Of a stretch of DNA of 59,866 nucleotides, positions 7,399 to 16,555 are shown piece after piece. A model generated the notes under the pieces. It did not search any database, was not told where the DNA came from, and saw nothing but the letters and a program-made list of their open reading frames with translations. The translations under genes were made by a program, and so were the position numbers. The stretch's first letter is position 1; the number at the start of each line of letters is the position of its first letter. The DNA comes from Streptomyces sp. OR43 (GTDB taxonomy: Bacteria; Actinomycetota; Actinomycetes; Streptomycetales; Streptomycetaceae): positions 422,438-482,303 of the forward strand of contig NZ_RDBK01000008.1 in NCBI RefSeq assembly GCF_008042275.1. The letters are read 5' to 3'.

Positions 7399-8385
7399 TC
7401 AGAGCCAGCCGCGGCGCTTGAACTGGCGGTACAGGCCGAGGACCGCGCCCGCCATCAGCAGGACGACCACCGGGTACGCCCAGACCCACCCCAGCTCGGG
7501 CATGTGCTCGAAGTTCATGCCGTAGATCCCCGCGACCATGGTCGGCACGGCCGCCATCGCCGCCCAGGCCGAGATCTTGCGCATGTCGTCGTTCTGCCGC
7601 ACGCCCATCTGCGCGAGATGCGCCGACAGGATGTCCGAGAGCAGCCGGTCCAGCCCCTCCACCTGCTCGTTGGCGCGCGTCAGATGGTCCTGGACGTCCC
7701 GGAAGAACGGCTGCGAGTGCTCGTGGACGAACGGCACGCCGGCGCTCGCCAGCCGGGCCATCGGCACCGCCAGCGGGACCGTCGCCCGGCGGAACTCCAG
7801 CACCTGGCGCTTGAAGGTGTAGATGCGGGCCGCGGTGTTCTTGGAATCGCCCGTTCCGCTCGGGGCGAAGACCTGCGTCTCCAGCTCCTCCAGGTCGACC
7901 TGGAGCTCACCCGCGACATCGATGTAGTGGTCCACGACCGCGTCGCTGATCGCGTACAGGACAGCCGTCGGCCCGTGCTTGAGCACATCGACCTCGGCCT
8001 CCAGCCGGCGCCGGACCGCTGCCAGGGGCGCCCCCTCGCCGTGCCGGACCGTCACCACGAACGAATCGCCTATGAACACCATCAGTTCGTCCGCGCTGAC
8101 CGTGTCGCTCTCGTGCTCGTACACGATCGGTTTGATCACCGCGAACAGCGAGTCGTCGTACACCTCCAGCTTCGGCCGCTGGTGCGCGGACAGTGCGTCC
8201 TCGACCGCCAGGGGGTGCAGCCCGAACTCGCTGCTGACCAGGTCGAACTCCTTCTCCGTCGGCTCGTGCAGGCCGAGCCACAGGAAGGCGTCGCCGCCGG
8301 CCCGCGCCTCGGCGAGGGCGTCGGAGAAGTCGGCGGGCCCGTCGGTGCGGCGTCCGTCCCGGTAGATGGCACAGTCCACGATCAC
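7399..8385 (-). CDS. corA: CorA family magnesium/cobalt channel
   Basis: Membrane divalent-cation channel, 328 residues. It has a large N-terminal cytoplasmic domain (LHEPTEKEF, HPLAVEDAL, RPKLEVYDD), a long helix, and two C-terminal membrane helices bounding the signature GMN at 289-291 (YGMNFEHMPELGW). The basic C-terminal tail QFKRRGWL is usual for the family. CorA channels are pentameric and import Mg2+; Co2+ or Ni2+ transport is possible. The start GTG 8385 gives VIVDCAIYRDG, the expected first strand. It is divergent from the histidine phosphatase gene, with only 54 nt between starts, so the promoters overlap. Confidence 0.92.
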   Translation of the reverse strand: MIVDCAIYRDGRRTDGPADFSDALAEARAGGDAFLWLGLHEPTEKEFDLVSSEFGLHPLAVEDALSAHQRPKLEVYDDSLFAVIKPIVYEHESDTVSADELMVFIGDSFVVTVRHGEGAPLAAVRRRLEAEVDVLKHGPTAVLYAISDAVVDHYIDVAGELQVDLEELETQVFAPSGTGDSKNTAARIYTFKRQVLEFRRATVPLAVPMARLASAGVPFVHEHSQPFFRDVQDHLTRANEQVEGLDRLLSDILSAHLAQMGVRQNDDMRKISAWAAMAAVPTMVAGIYGMNFEHMPELGWVWAYPVVVLLMAGAVLGLYRQFKRRGWL

Positions 8386-8427
8386 GCGCGCATTCTTCCC
8401 TGCTCCGGCCCCGCGCGCACCTTTGCG

Positions 8428-8433
8428 TACGCT
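8428..8433 (+). promoter_or_regulatory. -10 element, leaderless promoter
   Basis: TACGCT followed by 6 nt and then ATG 8440, with no Shine-Dalgarno. The same arrangement occurs before mshC and trmI. Confidence 0.6.
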
Positions 8434-8439
8434 GGCCGT

Positions 8440-9153
8440 ATGCCGACCCTGATCCTCGTACGCCACGGACGCTCCACCGCCAACACGTCCGGAGTGCTCG
8501 CCGGCCGCACCCCCGGTGTCGCACTCGACGAGCGCGGCACCGAGCAGGCCGCCGCGCTCCCCGGACGGCTGGCCGCCCTGCCGCTCGCCGCCGTCGTCAG
8601 CAGCCCCCTGCAGCGCTGCCGGGAGACACTCCGGCCGCTGCTCGCCGCCCGGCCGGAGCTGACGCTCCACACCGAGGAGCGGATCAGCGAGTGCGACTAC
8701 GGGGACTGGTCCGGGCGCAAGCTCGCCGAGCTCACCGACGAGCCGCTGATGAAGGTCGTCCAGCAGCACCCGTCCGCCGCGGCGTTCCCCGGCGGCGAGT
8801 CGATGCGGGCGATGCAGGCACGCGCCGTCGACGCGGTACGCGACTGGAACGCGAGGATCGAGGAGGAGCACGGCGAGAACGCCGTCTACGTCATGTGCTC
8901 CCACGGCGACATCATCAAGTCCCTCGTCGCCGACGCCCTCGGCATGCATCTGGACCTCTTCCAGCGCGTCCAGGCCGACCCGTGCTCCGTCACCGCGATC
9001 CGCTACACCAGGCTCCGCCCGTTCCTGCTGCGCCTCGGTGACACCGGCGAGCTGGCCTCCCTGGCACCCCGCGAACCGGCTCCCGACGCGAGCGCCGGGA
9101 CGGGCGGCGACGAGGAGGACGCGGCGGTCGGGGGCGGCGCTGGGGCACCGTGA
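8440..9153 (+). CDS. Histidine phosphatase (MSMEG_4193-type phosphomutase-like)
   Basis: Cytoplasmic histidine phosphatase superfamily protein, 237 residues. The phosphate-accepting RHG motif is at 8-10 (LILVRHGRSTAN, nucleophile H9) and the second catalytic His is H155 (MCSHGDIIK). It matches the actinobacterial family typified by MSMEG_4193. The acidic Gly/Ala-rich tail after residue 210 looks disordered. It heads a block with the DUF3090 protein, the PI3/4-kinase-like protein and mshC that is also clustered in mycobacteria, so a role near mycothiol or another actinobacterial small-molecule pathway is plausible but unproved. The TANNNT-N6-ATG arrangement indicates a leaderless mRNA. Confidence 0.88.
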   Translation: MPTLILVRHGRSTANTSGVLAGRTPGVALDERGTEQAAALPGRLAALPLAAVVSSPLQRCRETLRPLLAARPELTLHTEERISECDYGDWSGRKLAELTDEPLMKVVQQHPSAAAFPGGESMRAMQARAVDAVRDWNARIEEEHGENAVYVMCSHGDIIKSLVADALGMHLDLFQRVQADPCSVTAIRYTRLRPFLLRLGDTGELASLAPREPAPDASAGTGGDEEDAAVGGGAGAP

Positions 9154-9262
9154 TCGCTCCGCGCAGTAGGGTGGACGCGCCGTAGGCGCCTTTCCGGGGG
9201 AACTCTCCCGGCCCGGCCCGGCCGACCCCTCATATGCCGTCAATTTTCAAGGGAGACAGGAC

Positions 9263-9853
9263 GTGTCCCGTCAGGTGTTCCTCTACGACCCCCCGGACCG
9301 TTTCGTGGCCGGCACGGTCGGGCTGCCTGGACGTCGTACGTTCTTCCTGCAGGCATCCTCAGGCGGACGTGTCACCAGCGTTGCCCTGGAGAAGACCCAA
9401 GTCGCCGCGCTCGCCGAGCGGGTCGACGAACTGCTCGACGAAGTGGTGCGGCGCACCGGCGGGAACTCGCCGGTGCCGGCCGTGGCCCCGATGGACGTCA
9501 CCGACACCGCCCCGCTCGACGTCCCCGTCGAGGAGGAGTTCCGGGTCGGCACCATGGCGCTCGCCTGGGACGGCGAGGAACAGCGCATGATCGTCGAGGC
9601 GCAGGCCCTGGTCGAACTGGACGCGGACTCCGTCGAGGACCTCGCGGAGGCCGAGGAGCGGCTGCTCCAGGACGAGGAGAACGGCCCGCCGATGCTCCGG
9701 GTCCGGCTCAGCGGCGCCCAGGCCAGGGCCTTCGCCAAACGCGCCCTGGACGTCGTGAACGCCGGCCGCCCCCCGTGCCCGCTCTGCAGCCTGCCGCTCG
9801 ATCCGGAAGGACACGTATGCCCGCGCCAGAACGGATACCGTCGCGGCGCCTGA
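9263..9853 (+). CDS. DUF3090 family protein
   Basis: Actinobacteria-specific protein of 196 residues with a conserved N terminus MSRQVFLYDPPDRFVAGTVG. A C-terminal CPLCSLPLDPEGHVCP segment looks like half a zinc ribbon. No catalytic motif is recognised. The GTG start at 9263 follows GGGAG at 9251-9255. Its 3' end overlaps the next gene by 37 bp, a sign of translational coupling, so DUF3090 and the kinase-like protein are probably made together. The family is syntenic with mshC in mycobacteria and Streptomyces, suggesting a shared but unknown function. Confidence 0.85.
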   Translation: MSRQVFLYDPPDRFVAGTVGLPGRRTFFLQASSGGRVTSVALEKTQVAALAERVDELLDEVVRRTGGNSPVPAVAPMDVTDTAPLDVPVEEEFRVGTMALAWDGEEQRMIVEAQALVELDADSVEDLAEAEERLLQDEENGPPMLRVRLSGAQARAFAKRALDVVNAGRPPCPLCSLPLDPEGHVCPRQNGYRRGA

Positions 9854-10656
9854 GCGACGACGAGCTGATCACCCTGCTCGGCAAGGGACAGCTCACGGTC
9901 CTCGGACAGGTCCGCGGGGCCTCCAACGCGGTGCTCTACTGCTCGGTCGCGTACGAGGGCGAGCAGGCGCACTGCGTCTACAAGCCGGTCGCGGGCGAGC
10001 AGCCCCTGTGGGACTTCCCCGACGGCACCCTCGCCCAGCGCGAGGTGGCCGCCTACGAGGTGTCCGAGGTGACGGGGTGGGGCCTGGTGCCCCCGACCGT
10101 GCTGCGGGACGGGCCGTACGGCCAGGGCATGTGCCAGCTCTGGATCGAGGCGGCGCCCCAGGACGAGGACGCCCCCGGCCTCCTCGCGCTCGTCGAGGAC
10201 GAGGAGCCGGGTGAGGGCTGGAAGCCCGTGGTCCTCGCCGAGGTGGGGGAGGGGAGGACGGCGCTGCTGGTCCACGCGGACGATCCCCGGCTGCGCCGGC
10301 TCGCGGTGCTCGACGCCGTGATCAACAACGGTGACCGCAAGGGCGGTCACCTGCTGCCCGGGCCCGACGGCCGGCTGTACGGCATCGATCACGGTGTGAC
10401 CTTCAACGCGGACGACAAACTGCGCACGCTGCTGTGGGGCTGGGCGGGCGAGCCGCTGCCTGCGGAGGCCGTCGGGGTGCTGGACCGGCTGGCCGCGGAA
10501 CTGGAGCCGGGGGCGGCGCTGCTCACCCGGCTGGGGGAACTGATCACCGCCGCGGAGATCGAGGCCCTGAGGGCCCGTGTGGAGGCGTTGCGGGGTACGG
10601 GTCTGCACCGCGAGCCGAGCGGCGAGTGGCCCGCCATCCCGTGGCCACCGGTGTGA
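9817..10656 (+). CDS. SCO1664-family protein (PI3/PI4-kinase-like fold)
   Basis: A 279-residue protein of the actinobacterial family named after SCO1664, with remote similarity to phosphatidylinositol 3/4-kinases. Visible features are a GKGQLTVLGQVRGASNAVLYC N-terminal lobe, CVYKPVAGEQPLWDFPDGTLAQREVAAYEVS (Lys and Glu that could bind ATP), DAVINNGDRKGGHLL (catalytic-loop-like N-N-G-D-R) and LYGIDHGVTFN (a metal-binding I-D-H motif). A protein- or small-molecule-kinase activity is inferred from these motifs. ATG 9817 is preceded by GGAAGG at 9805-9810 inside the DUF3090 gene. With the phosphatase upstream, the block holds a kinase-like and a phosphatase-like protein. Confidence 0.85.
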   Translation: MPAPERIPSRRLSDDELITLLGKGQLTVLGQVRGASNAVLYCSVAYEGEQAHCVYKPVAGEQPLWDFPDGTLAQREVAAYEVSEVTGWGLVPPTVLRDGPYGQGMCQLWIEAAPQDEDAPGLLALVEDEEPGEGWKPVVLAEVGEGRTALLVHADDPRLRRLAVLDAVINNGDRKGGHLLPGPDGRLYGIDHGVTFNADDKLRTLLWGWAGEPLPAEAVGVLDRLAAELEPGAALLTRLGELITAAEIEALRARVEALRGTGLHREPSGEWPAIPWPPV

Positions 10657-10782
10657 TCAGGCCGCGGTGACCGCCGCGGGCCCCGGGGAACCGCCGGGGC
10701 ATGCACCTTCCGGGCCGGGGCGCAAGAGTGCCTCTTCGGTCAGGATGCCCCCTCCGGTTCGTATCCGGAAGCCGCGTCCGGT

Positions 10783-10788
10783 TACGCT
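10783..10788 (+). promoter_or_regulatory. -10 element, leaderless promoter of mshC
   Basis: TACGCT followed by 6 nt and the ATG at 10795, identical to the arrangement before the histidine phosphatase gene. Confidence 0.6.
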
Positions 10789-10794
10789 CGTGGC

Positions 10795-12024
10795 ATGCAT
10801 GCCTGGCCCGCTTCTGAGGTCCCCGCCCTGCCTGGCAAGGGCCGCGACCTTCGGATCCACGACACCGCGACCGGCGGACGGATCACCCTTGACCCCGGTC
10901 CCGTCGCCCGCATCTATGTCTGCGGCATCACGCCGTACGACGCGACCCACATGGGTCATGCGGCGACCTACAACGCGTTCGACCTCGTTCAGCGCGTGTG
11001 GCTCGACACCAAGCGGCAGGTTCACTATGTCCAGAACGTGACCGACGTGGACGACCCGTTGCTGGAGCGGGCCGTGCGCGACGGGCAGGACTGGACCGAG
11101 CTCGCCGAGCGCGAGACGGCCCTGTTCCGTGAGGACATGACTGCCCTGCGCATGCTCCCGCCGCAGCACTACATCGGAGCCGTCGAGGCGATACCCGGCA
11201 TCGTGCCGCTCGTCGAACGGCTCCGGGACGCGGGCGCCGCCTACGAACTCGACGGCGATGTGTACTTCTCCGTCGACACCGACCCGCACTTCGGCGAGGT
11301 CTCGGGCCTCGACGCCGAAGCGATGCGGCTGCTCTCCGCCGAACGCGGAGGCGACCCGGACCGCCCGGGCAAGAAGAACCCGCTCGACCCGATGCTCTGG
11401 ATGGCCGCCCGCGAGGGCGAGCCGAGCTGGGACGGTGCCTCGCTCGGCGCCGGCCGGCCCGGCTGGCACATCGAGTGCGTGGCCATCGCCCTCGACCACC
11501 TCGGCATGGGCTTCGACATCCAGGGAGGCGGCTCCGACCTCGCCTTCCCGCACCATGAGATGGGCGCCTCGCACGCCCAGGTGCTGACCGGCGAGCACCC
11601 GTTCGCCCAGGCCTACGTGCACGCCGGCATGGTCGGCCTGGACGGCGAGAAGATGTCCAAGTCCCGGGGCAACCTGGTGTTCGTCTCGGTGCTGCGCCGC
11701 GACGGCGTGGACCCGGCGGCGATCCGCCTCGCGCTGCTCTCGCACCACTACCGCTCCGACTGGGAGTGGACCGATCAGGTGCTCGCCGACGCGGTGGAGC
11801 GGCTCGCCCGGTGGCGCGCCGCCGTCTCCCGGCCGGACGGGCTGTCCGCCGACGCCCTGGTGGAGGAGGTCCGCGCGGCCCTCGCCGACGACCTGGACGC
11901 CCCGGCGGCCCTGGCCGCCGTGGACCGCTGGGCCGAGCGGCAGACCGCCGAGGGCGGGACGGACGAGGGAGCGCCGGGACTCGTCTCGCGCACCGTCGAC
12001 GCCCTGCTCGGTGTCGCGCTGTAA
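10795..12024 (+). CDS. mshC: Mycothiol ligase MshC
   Basis: L-cysteine:1D-myo-inosityl 2-amino-2-deoxy-alpha-D-glucopyranoside ligase, 409 residues, which joins cysteine to GlcN-Ins using ATP in mycothiol biosynthesis. It is a class I cysteinyl-tRNA-synthetase paralogue: zinc-binding C43 in [16 protein letters not shown], an HIGH-like HMGH at about 53-56, the WHIEC and FPHHE zinc and adenylate region, and KMSKS at 286-290. The protein lacks the long tRNA anticodon-binding C-terminal domain of CysS, which separates it from cysS. The start ATG 10795 sits 6 nt after a TACGCT hexamer. A strong intrinsic terminator follows the gene. Confidence 0.95.
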   Translation: MHAWPASEVPALPGKGRDLRIHDTATGGRITLDPGPVARIYVCGITPYDATHMGHAATYNAFDLVQRVWLDTKRQVHYVQNVTDVDDPLLERAVRDGQDWTELAERETALFREDMTALRMLPPQHYIGAVEAIPGIVPLVERLRDAGAAYELDGDVYFSVDTDPHFGEVSGLDAEAMRLLSAERGGDPDRPGKKNPLDPMLWMAAREGEPSWDGASLGAGRPGWHIECVAIALDHLGMGFDIQGGGSDLAFPHHEMGASHAQVLTGEHPFAQAYVHAGMVGLDGEKMSKSRGNLVFVSVLRRDGVDPAAIRLALLSHHYRSDWEWTDQVLADAVERLARWRAAVSRPDGLSADALVEEVRAALADDLDAPAALAAVDRWAERQTAEGGTDEGAPGLVSRTVDALLGVAL

Positions 12025-12048
12025 CCGCCCGCTGTATTACGTCCCTTC

Positions 12049-12085
12049 ACCGGCCCCGAACTTCTTGATGAAGTTCGGGGCCGGT
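12049..12085 (+). terminator. Strong intrinsic terminator after mshC
   Basis: Perfect 16-bp stem (12049-12064 with 12070-12085), loop TTGAT, then a T-rich stretch TCCGTTTTG. Confidence 0.9.
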
Positions 12086-12117
12086 TCCGTTTTGTCCATG
12101 GTCAAATGCTCGATGCT

Positions 12118-12130
12118 GCGCTAAAAGCGC
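12118..12130. promoter_or_regulatory. 13-bp dyad at the GH31 start
   Basis: GCGCT-AAA-AGCGC, a perfect 5-bp dyad, ends 3 bp before the ATG of the GH31 gene, whose start has no Shine-Dalgarno. A repressor bound here would block transcription or initiation. Confidence 0.4.
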
Positions 12131-12133
12131 TCT

Positions 12134-15100
12134 ATGCAATCATCAACGCGCATCAGAGGGGCAGTAGTTGCAGCACTGCTGGGGCTGCTCGCCGCGGTCT
12201 CGGGACCGGGCAGCGCACAGGCGGCGGACCCGGCCGAACCCGCCGGCACGACGGTCGGCGATCTCACCGGCTTCACCGCCGACGGGCCGGTGTACCGGCT
12301 GACCGCGGGGGCCTCGAAGGCCCGCGTCAGCTTCGTGTCCGAGGAGATCTTCCGGATCGAACTCGCCCCGGACGGAACGTTCGAGGACCCCGCGGGCGAT
12401 GCCATCGTCCTGCCGCAGGGCACACCGCCCCGCACCCGGTGGAAGGAGCGCGGCGACCGCTACGACCTCTCCACGGGCGATGTCACCCTGCGTGTCTACA
12501 AGTCGCCCCTGCGGTTCGCGCTGTACCGGGCCGACGGCAGCCAGGTCTGGTCCGAGGCGAAGGGGCTGAGCTGGGACGCCGAGAAGACCACCCAGACCCT
12601 GGCCCGCGGCGCCGACGAGCAGTTCTACGGTGCCGGCATGCAGAACGGCCGGGGCAACACCTCGCACCGGGACAAGACCGTCGAGGTCGGCGTCGACTAC
12701 GACTGGGACGACGGCGGGCACCCCAACTCGGTGCCGTTCTACCTCTCGTCGGCCGGCTACGGCGTCTTCCGCAACACCTTCTCGCCGGGCACCTACGCCT
12801 TCACCGACCCGGTGACCACCACCGAGCAGGAACGGCGCTTCGACGCCTACTACTTCGCGGGTGACAGCGCCAAGGACGTCATCGGCCAGTACACGAAGCT
12901 GACCGGCAAGCCCTTCCTGCCTCCGGTGTACGGGCTGGAGATCGGCGACGCCGACTGCTACCTGCACAACGCCAACCGCGGTGAGCGCCACACCCTGGAC
13001 GCCCTGAAGGTCGCCGACGGCTACGTCGAGAACGACATGCCGAACGGCTGGATGCTCGTCAACGACGGCTACGGCTGCGGTCACGAGGACCTGGCCGAGA
13101 CCGCCAAGGGCCTCCAGGACCGCGACATGCAGCTCGGCCTGTGGACCCAGGACGGCATCGAGAAGATCGCCGAGCAGGTCAAGGCCGGCCAGCGCGTCGC
13201 CAAGCTCGACGTCGCCTGGATCGGCGAGGGCTACAAGTTCGCCCTCGACGGCTGCAAGGACGCCTACAAGGGCATCGAGGACAACAGCGACGCCCGCGGC
13301 TTCACGTACGCACCCGAGAGCTGGTCGGGCGCACAGCGCTGCGGTGTCCAGTGGTCCGGCGACCAGTACGGCACCTGGGACTACATCCGCTGGCAGATCC
13401 CGACCTACGCGGGCGCCACGATGTCGGGCCTCGCCTACACCACGGGCGACGTCGACGGCATCTTCGGCGGCAGCGCGAAGACGTACACCCGCGACCTCCA
13501 GTGGAAGATGTTCCTGGGCACCACGATGACCATGGACGGCTGGGCGGCCAGCGACAAGCAGCCCTTCCGCTACGGGGAGCCGTACACCTCCGTCAACCGC
13601 GACTACCTCAAGCTCAAGGAGTCGCTGCTGCCCTACCAGTACTCGTACGCCCACGAGGCCACGAAGACCGGTGTCGGCATGGTCCGCCCGCTGGTGCTGG
13701 AGTACCCGGACGACCCGAAGGCCGCGACGGACGCCGCCAAGTACGAGTTCATGTCCGGCGAGGACTTCCTCGTGGCCCCGGTGTACCAGGACAGCACCGA
13801 GCGCGACGGCATCTACCTGCCGAAGGGCACCTGGACCGACTACTGGAGCGGGCGGACGTACGAGGGGCCGGTCACGGTCGACGACTACAGCGCCCCGCTC
13901 GACACCCTGCCGCTCTTCGTCAGGGCCGGCGCCGCCGTGCCGATGTGGCCGGGCATCCGCTCGTACAAGGACCGCACCGCCACCTCCCCGCTCGCCTGGG
14001 ACATCTACCCGCAGGGCCGTTCCTCCTTCACGCTGTACGAGGACGACGGCGTGACCCGCCGGCACCGCGACGGCGCGTACGCCACCCAGACGGCCGAGGT
14101 CTCGGCGCCGGTCAAGGGCGCGGGCGACGTCACCGTGAACATCGGTGAGAGCAAGGGGAAGTTCGAGGGCAAGCAGAGCAGCCGCCCGTACGAGTTCAGC
14201 GTGCACACGGGCTCCGCGCCGAGCGCCGTGAAGCTCGCCGGCAAGCTGCCCCGGCTGGACTCGGCCGCCGCCTACGCCTCGGCGAAGCAGGGCTGGTGGT
14301 ACGACCGCGACGACCGAGGCGGCGTGGTGAAGATCAAGACCGTCCCGCTGTCCACGGGCAGGAAGTTCTCCGTGAAGCTGGAGAACACCAGTGCGGTCGG
14401 CGGGCGCGACGCCGCCGCGGCCGCCACCCTCTCCGCACCGCGGGGGCAGGAGACCGGCGCCGGTGCCGCGAGCACCGTGGCCGTCGACGTCACCGCCGGC
14501 TCGGCCGACGTCACGGACGCCGTGGTCTCGCTCGACGTCCCCGAGGGCTGGCAGACCACGCCGGCCGCGGCCGTGGACCGGATTCCGGCGGGCACCACCC
14601 GGCGCGTCGAGGTGAAGGTCACCCCGGCGAAGGGCGCCGAGGCGGGAGAGGCCCGGATCACCGCGCTCACGCGCTACCGGTCGGCGGGCGAGTCCCGCAC
14701 GGCCGTCCAGCGCTTCGCCACCGCCGTGATGCCCGCGCCGCCCACCGGCGAGGTGTGGGCGAGCGACCTCGCGTGGCTGACCTCCGCCAACGGGTACGGA
14801 CCGGCGGAGCGCGACCGCAGCAACGGCGAGTCGGGCGCGGCCGACGGACACCCGCTGACCCTGGCCGGGAAGGTGTACGAGAAGGGGATCGGCACCCACG
14901 CCGACTCGGACATCGAGGTCTATCTCGGCGGACGGTGCTCGCAGTTCACCGCCGACGCCGGGATCGACGACGAGATCAACGGCTACGGCGAAGTGGCGTT
15001 CTCCGTCGAGGCGGACGGCAAGGTGCTGTGGACCTCGCCGAAGGTGACCGGGGCGTCGGCGACGGTGCCGGTCGACGTGCCGCTCGACGGCGCGCGGCAT

Positions 15101-15184
15101 GTGCGGCTGAAGGTCACGGACACCAACGGGTCCAAGACCGGCGACCACGGGGACTGGGGCGCGGCGCGCTTCGTCTGTTCCTGA
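12134..15184 (+). CDS. Secreted GH31 glycoside hydrolase with NEW3-like and NPCBM domains
   Basis: Exported enzyme of 1016 residues. The signal peptide runs to about residue 30 (AQAADP). An N-terminal galactose-mutarotase-like domain precedes a GH31 barrel at about 230-600; the likely nucleophile is D359 (KLDVAWIG) and the likely acid is D410 (WSGDQYGTWDYIRW). A beta domain follows, then an alpha-galactosidase NEW3-like module (about 775-865) and a C-terminal NPCBM carbohydrate-binding module (about 870-1016, GIGTHADSDIEVYLGG). The nucleophile-acid spacing of 51 residues is short for GH31 and nearer, from memory, to GH31 alpha-N-acetylgalactosaminidases than to alpha-glucosidases, so the substrate is open. 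It lies between mshC and parJ, which I recall as adjacent in S. coelicolor, so it appears inserted. Confidence 0.85.
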   Translation: MQSSTRIRGAVVAALLGLLAAVSGPGSAQAADPAEPAGTTVGDLTGFTADGPVYRLTAGASKARVSFVSEEIFRIELAPDGTFEDPAGDAIVLPQGTPPRTRWKERGDRYDLSTGDVTLRVYKSPLRFALYRADGSQVWSEAKGLSWDAEKTTQTLARGADEQFYGAGMQNGRGNTSHRDKTVEVGVDYDWDDGGHPNSVPFYLSSAGYGVFRNTFSPGTYAFTDPVTTTEQERRFDAYYFAGDSAKDVIGQYTKLTGKPFLPPVYGLEIGDADCYLHNANRGERHTLDALKVADGYVENDMPNGWMLVNDGYGCGHEDLAETAKGLQDRDMQLGLWTQDGIEKIAEQVKAGQRVAKLDVAWIGEGYKFALDGCKDAYKGIEDNSDARGFTYAPESWSGAQRCGVQWSGDQYGTWDYIRWQIPTYAGATMSGLAYTTGDVDGIFGGSAKTYTRDLQWKMFLGTTMTMDGWAASDKQPFRYGEPYTSVNRDYLKLKESLLPYQYSYAHEATKTGVGMVRPLVLEYPDDPKAATDAAKYEFMSGEDFLVAPVYQDSTERDGIYLPKGTWTDYWSGRTYEGPVTVDDYSAPLDTLPLFVRAGAAVPMWPGIRSYKDRTATSPLAWDIYPQGRSSFTLYEDDGVTRRHRDGAYATQTAEVSAPVKGAGDVTVNIGESKGKFEGKQSSRPYEFSVHTGSAPSAVKLAGKLPRLDSAAAYASAKQGWWYDRDDRGGVVKIKTVPLSTGRKFSVKLENTSAVGGRDAAAAATLSAPRGQETGAGAASTVAVDVTAGSADVTDAVVSLDVPEGWQTTPAAAVDRIPAGTTRRVEVKVTPAKGAEAGEARITALTRYRSAGESRTAVQRFATAVMPAPPTGEVWASDLAWLTSANGYGPAERDRSNGESGAADGHPLTLAGKVYEKGIGTHADSDIEVYLGGRCSQFTADAGIDDEINGYGEVAFSVEADGKVLWTSPKVTGASATVPVDVPLDGARHVRLKVTDTNGSKTGDHGDWGAARFVCS

Positions 15185-15247
15185 ATGCCGGCAGCGAAGC
15201 GGGGGAGCCGGGCGGGTACGCACCCGTCCGGCTCCACCCTGCCCGGA

Positions 15248-16297
15248 TCAGTCCTCCGAGGAGTCGTCCGGCGAGTCGTCCGACGAGTCCTCCGCCGGTC
15301 CGCCGGCTGCGGAACCGCCGGCCGGCGGGGCGCCCTTTCCGGGTCCGGTCTCCGGCCTGGGCGGCTTCGGCGGCCTGGTCCGGCCGCTCGACGGATCCCG
15401 CAGATACGAGCCGTCACCGCCCTCCGTGGCGTGCCCGCCGGGGGCCTGGCCGGGGCCGGGGTCCCGGCGCCGCAGATAGCGCTCGAACTCCCGGGCGATG
15501 GCCTCACCGCTCGCCTCGGGCAGCTCCGCGGTGTCCCGGGCCTCCTCCAGCGTCTGCACGTACTCCGCCACCTCGCTGTCCTCGGAGGCCAGTTGATCGA
15601 CCCCGAGCTGCCAGGCACGTGCGTCCTCGGGCAGTTCACCCAGCGGGATGCGCAGCCCGATGAGATCCTCCAGGCGGTTCAGCAGTGCCAGGGTGGCCTT
15701 CGGGTTGGGCGGCTGCGAGACGTAGTGCGGTACCGCCGCCCACAGACTCACCGCCGGCACACCCGCGTGCGTGCACGCCTCCTGGAGGATCCCGACGATG
15801 CCGGTCGGCCCCTCGTACTTGGTCTCCTCCAGGTCCATGGTCCGCGCCAGATCCGGGTCGGACGTGACTCCGCTGACCGGCACCGGCCGCGTGTGCGGGG
15901 TGTCGCCGAGCAGCGCACCGAGCACCACCACCATCTCGACGCCCAGTTCATGGGCGAATCCGAGGATCTCGTTGCAGAACGAGCGCCAGCGCATCGACGG
16001 CTCGATGCCCCGGACCAGGACGAGATCGCGGGGCTTGTCGCCGCCGATACGGACCACGGAGAGCCGGGTGGTCGGCCAGGTGATCTTGCGTACCCCGCCG
16101 TCCAGGAAGACGGTCGGGCGGTTGACCTGGAAGTCGTAGTAGTCCTCCGCGTCCAGCGCCGCGAACACCTCGCCCTTCCACTCCCGGTCCAGATGCGCGA
16201 CCGCCGTGGAGGCGGCGTCACCTGCGTCGTTCCATCCCTCGAACGCGGCCACCATGACCGGGTCGATCAGCTCGGGAACCCCCTCGAGCTCGATCAC
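15248..16297 (-). CDS. parJ: PAC2 family protein ParJ
   Basis: A 349-residue actinobacterial signature protein of the PAC2 (proteasome assembly chaperone 2-like) family. By position next to mshC and the glycerol operon it corresponds, from memory, to S. coelicolor SCO1662/ParJ, which modulates ParA polymerisation during sporulation septation. Conserved stretches include [20 protein letters not shown] and [16 protein letters not shown]. The last 80 residues are a Pro/Gly-rich and finally acidic tail ([13 protein letters not shown]), probably disordered. The start GTG 16297 is preceded on the minus strand by AAGGAGG; upstream in-frame codons encode a basic non-conserved leader. The promoter faces that of the L-fuconate operon across 258 nt. 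Confidence 0.82.
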   Translation of the reverse strand: MIELEGVPELIDPVMVAAFEGWNDAGDAASTAVAHLDREWKGEVFAALDAEDYYDFQVNRPTVFLDGGVRKITWPTTRLSVVRIGGDKPRDLVLVRGIEPSMRWRSFCNEILGFAHELGVEMVVVLGALLGDTPHTRPVPVSGVTSDPDLARTMDLEETKYEGPTGIVGILQEACTHAGVPAVSLWAAVPHYVSQPPNPKATLALLNRLEDLIGLRIPLGELPEDARAWQLGVDQLASEDSEVAEYVQTLEEARDTAELPEASGEAIAREFERYLRRRDPGPGQAPGGHATEGGDGSYLRDPSSGRTRPPKPPRPETGPGKGAPPAGGSAAGGPAEDSSDDSPDDSSED

Positions 16298-16434
16298 CCA
16301 GGCCTCCTTCCGAAGTTCCCTTGCGTACGGAACAACCTTACGGCTTCCGGCCACTCCCGCCGCAGCCCTTGCGCACGCCGGGGCGAACCCGGCAGGCCGG
16401 GGACGCCTCATCGGCCGCAGCGAGGCATCGGTCC

Positions 16435-16537
16435 CGCTATACATCCGAGCTGTGTGGGGTCAATTTCCCCTCAACTCTGGACGTTGGAGCCTTCAGGGCG
16501 CTATACATCGGATGACCAGAGCAGAGGTCCGATGTTA
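16435..16537 (+). promoter_or_regulatory. Three-site operator region of the L-fuconate operon
   Basis: CGCTATACATC occurs twice as a direct repeat (16435-16445 and 16499-16509). The second extends to ATACATCGGATGA, a near-palindrome ACATC-G-GATGA. A third copy lies inverted at 16526-16537 (TAACATCGGACC on minus). The same core ACATC-S-GATGT occurs just upstream of the FadR-type gene at 23209-23219. These are probable binding sites of that regulator, arranged over and near the promoter. Confidence 0.65.
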
Positions 16538-16555
16538 TTTCCCCTGGGGGCGCAC

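Noticed and set aside
12143..15223. A 1026-codon frame opposite the GH31 gene
   Set aside because: No motif content, Arg/Gly/Val-rich shadow composition.
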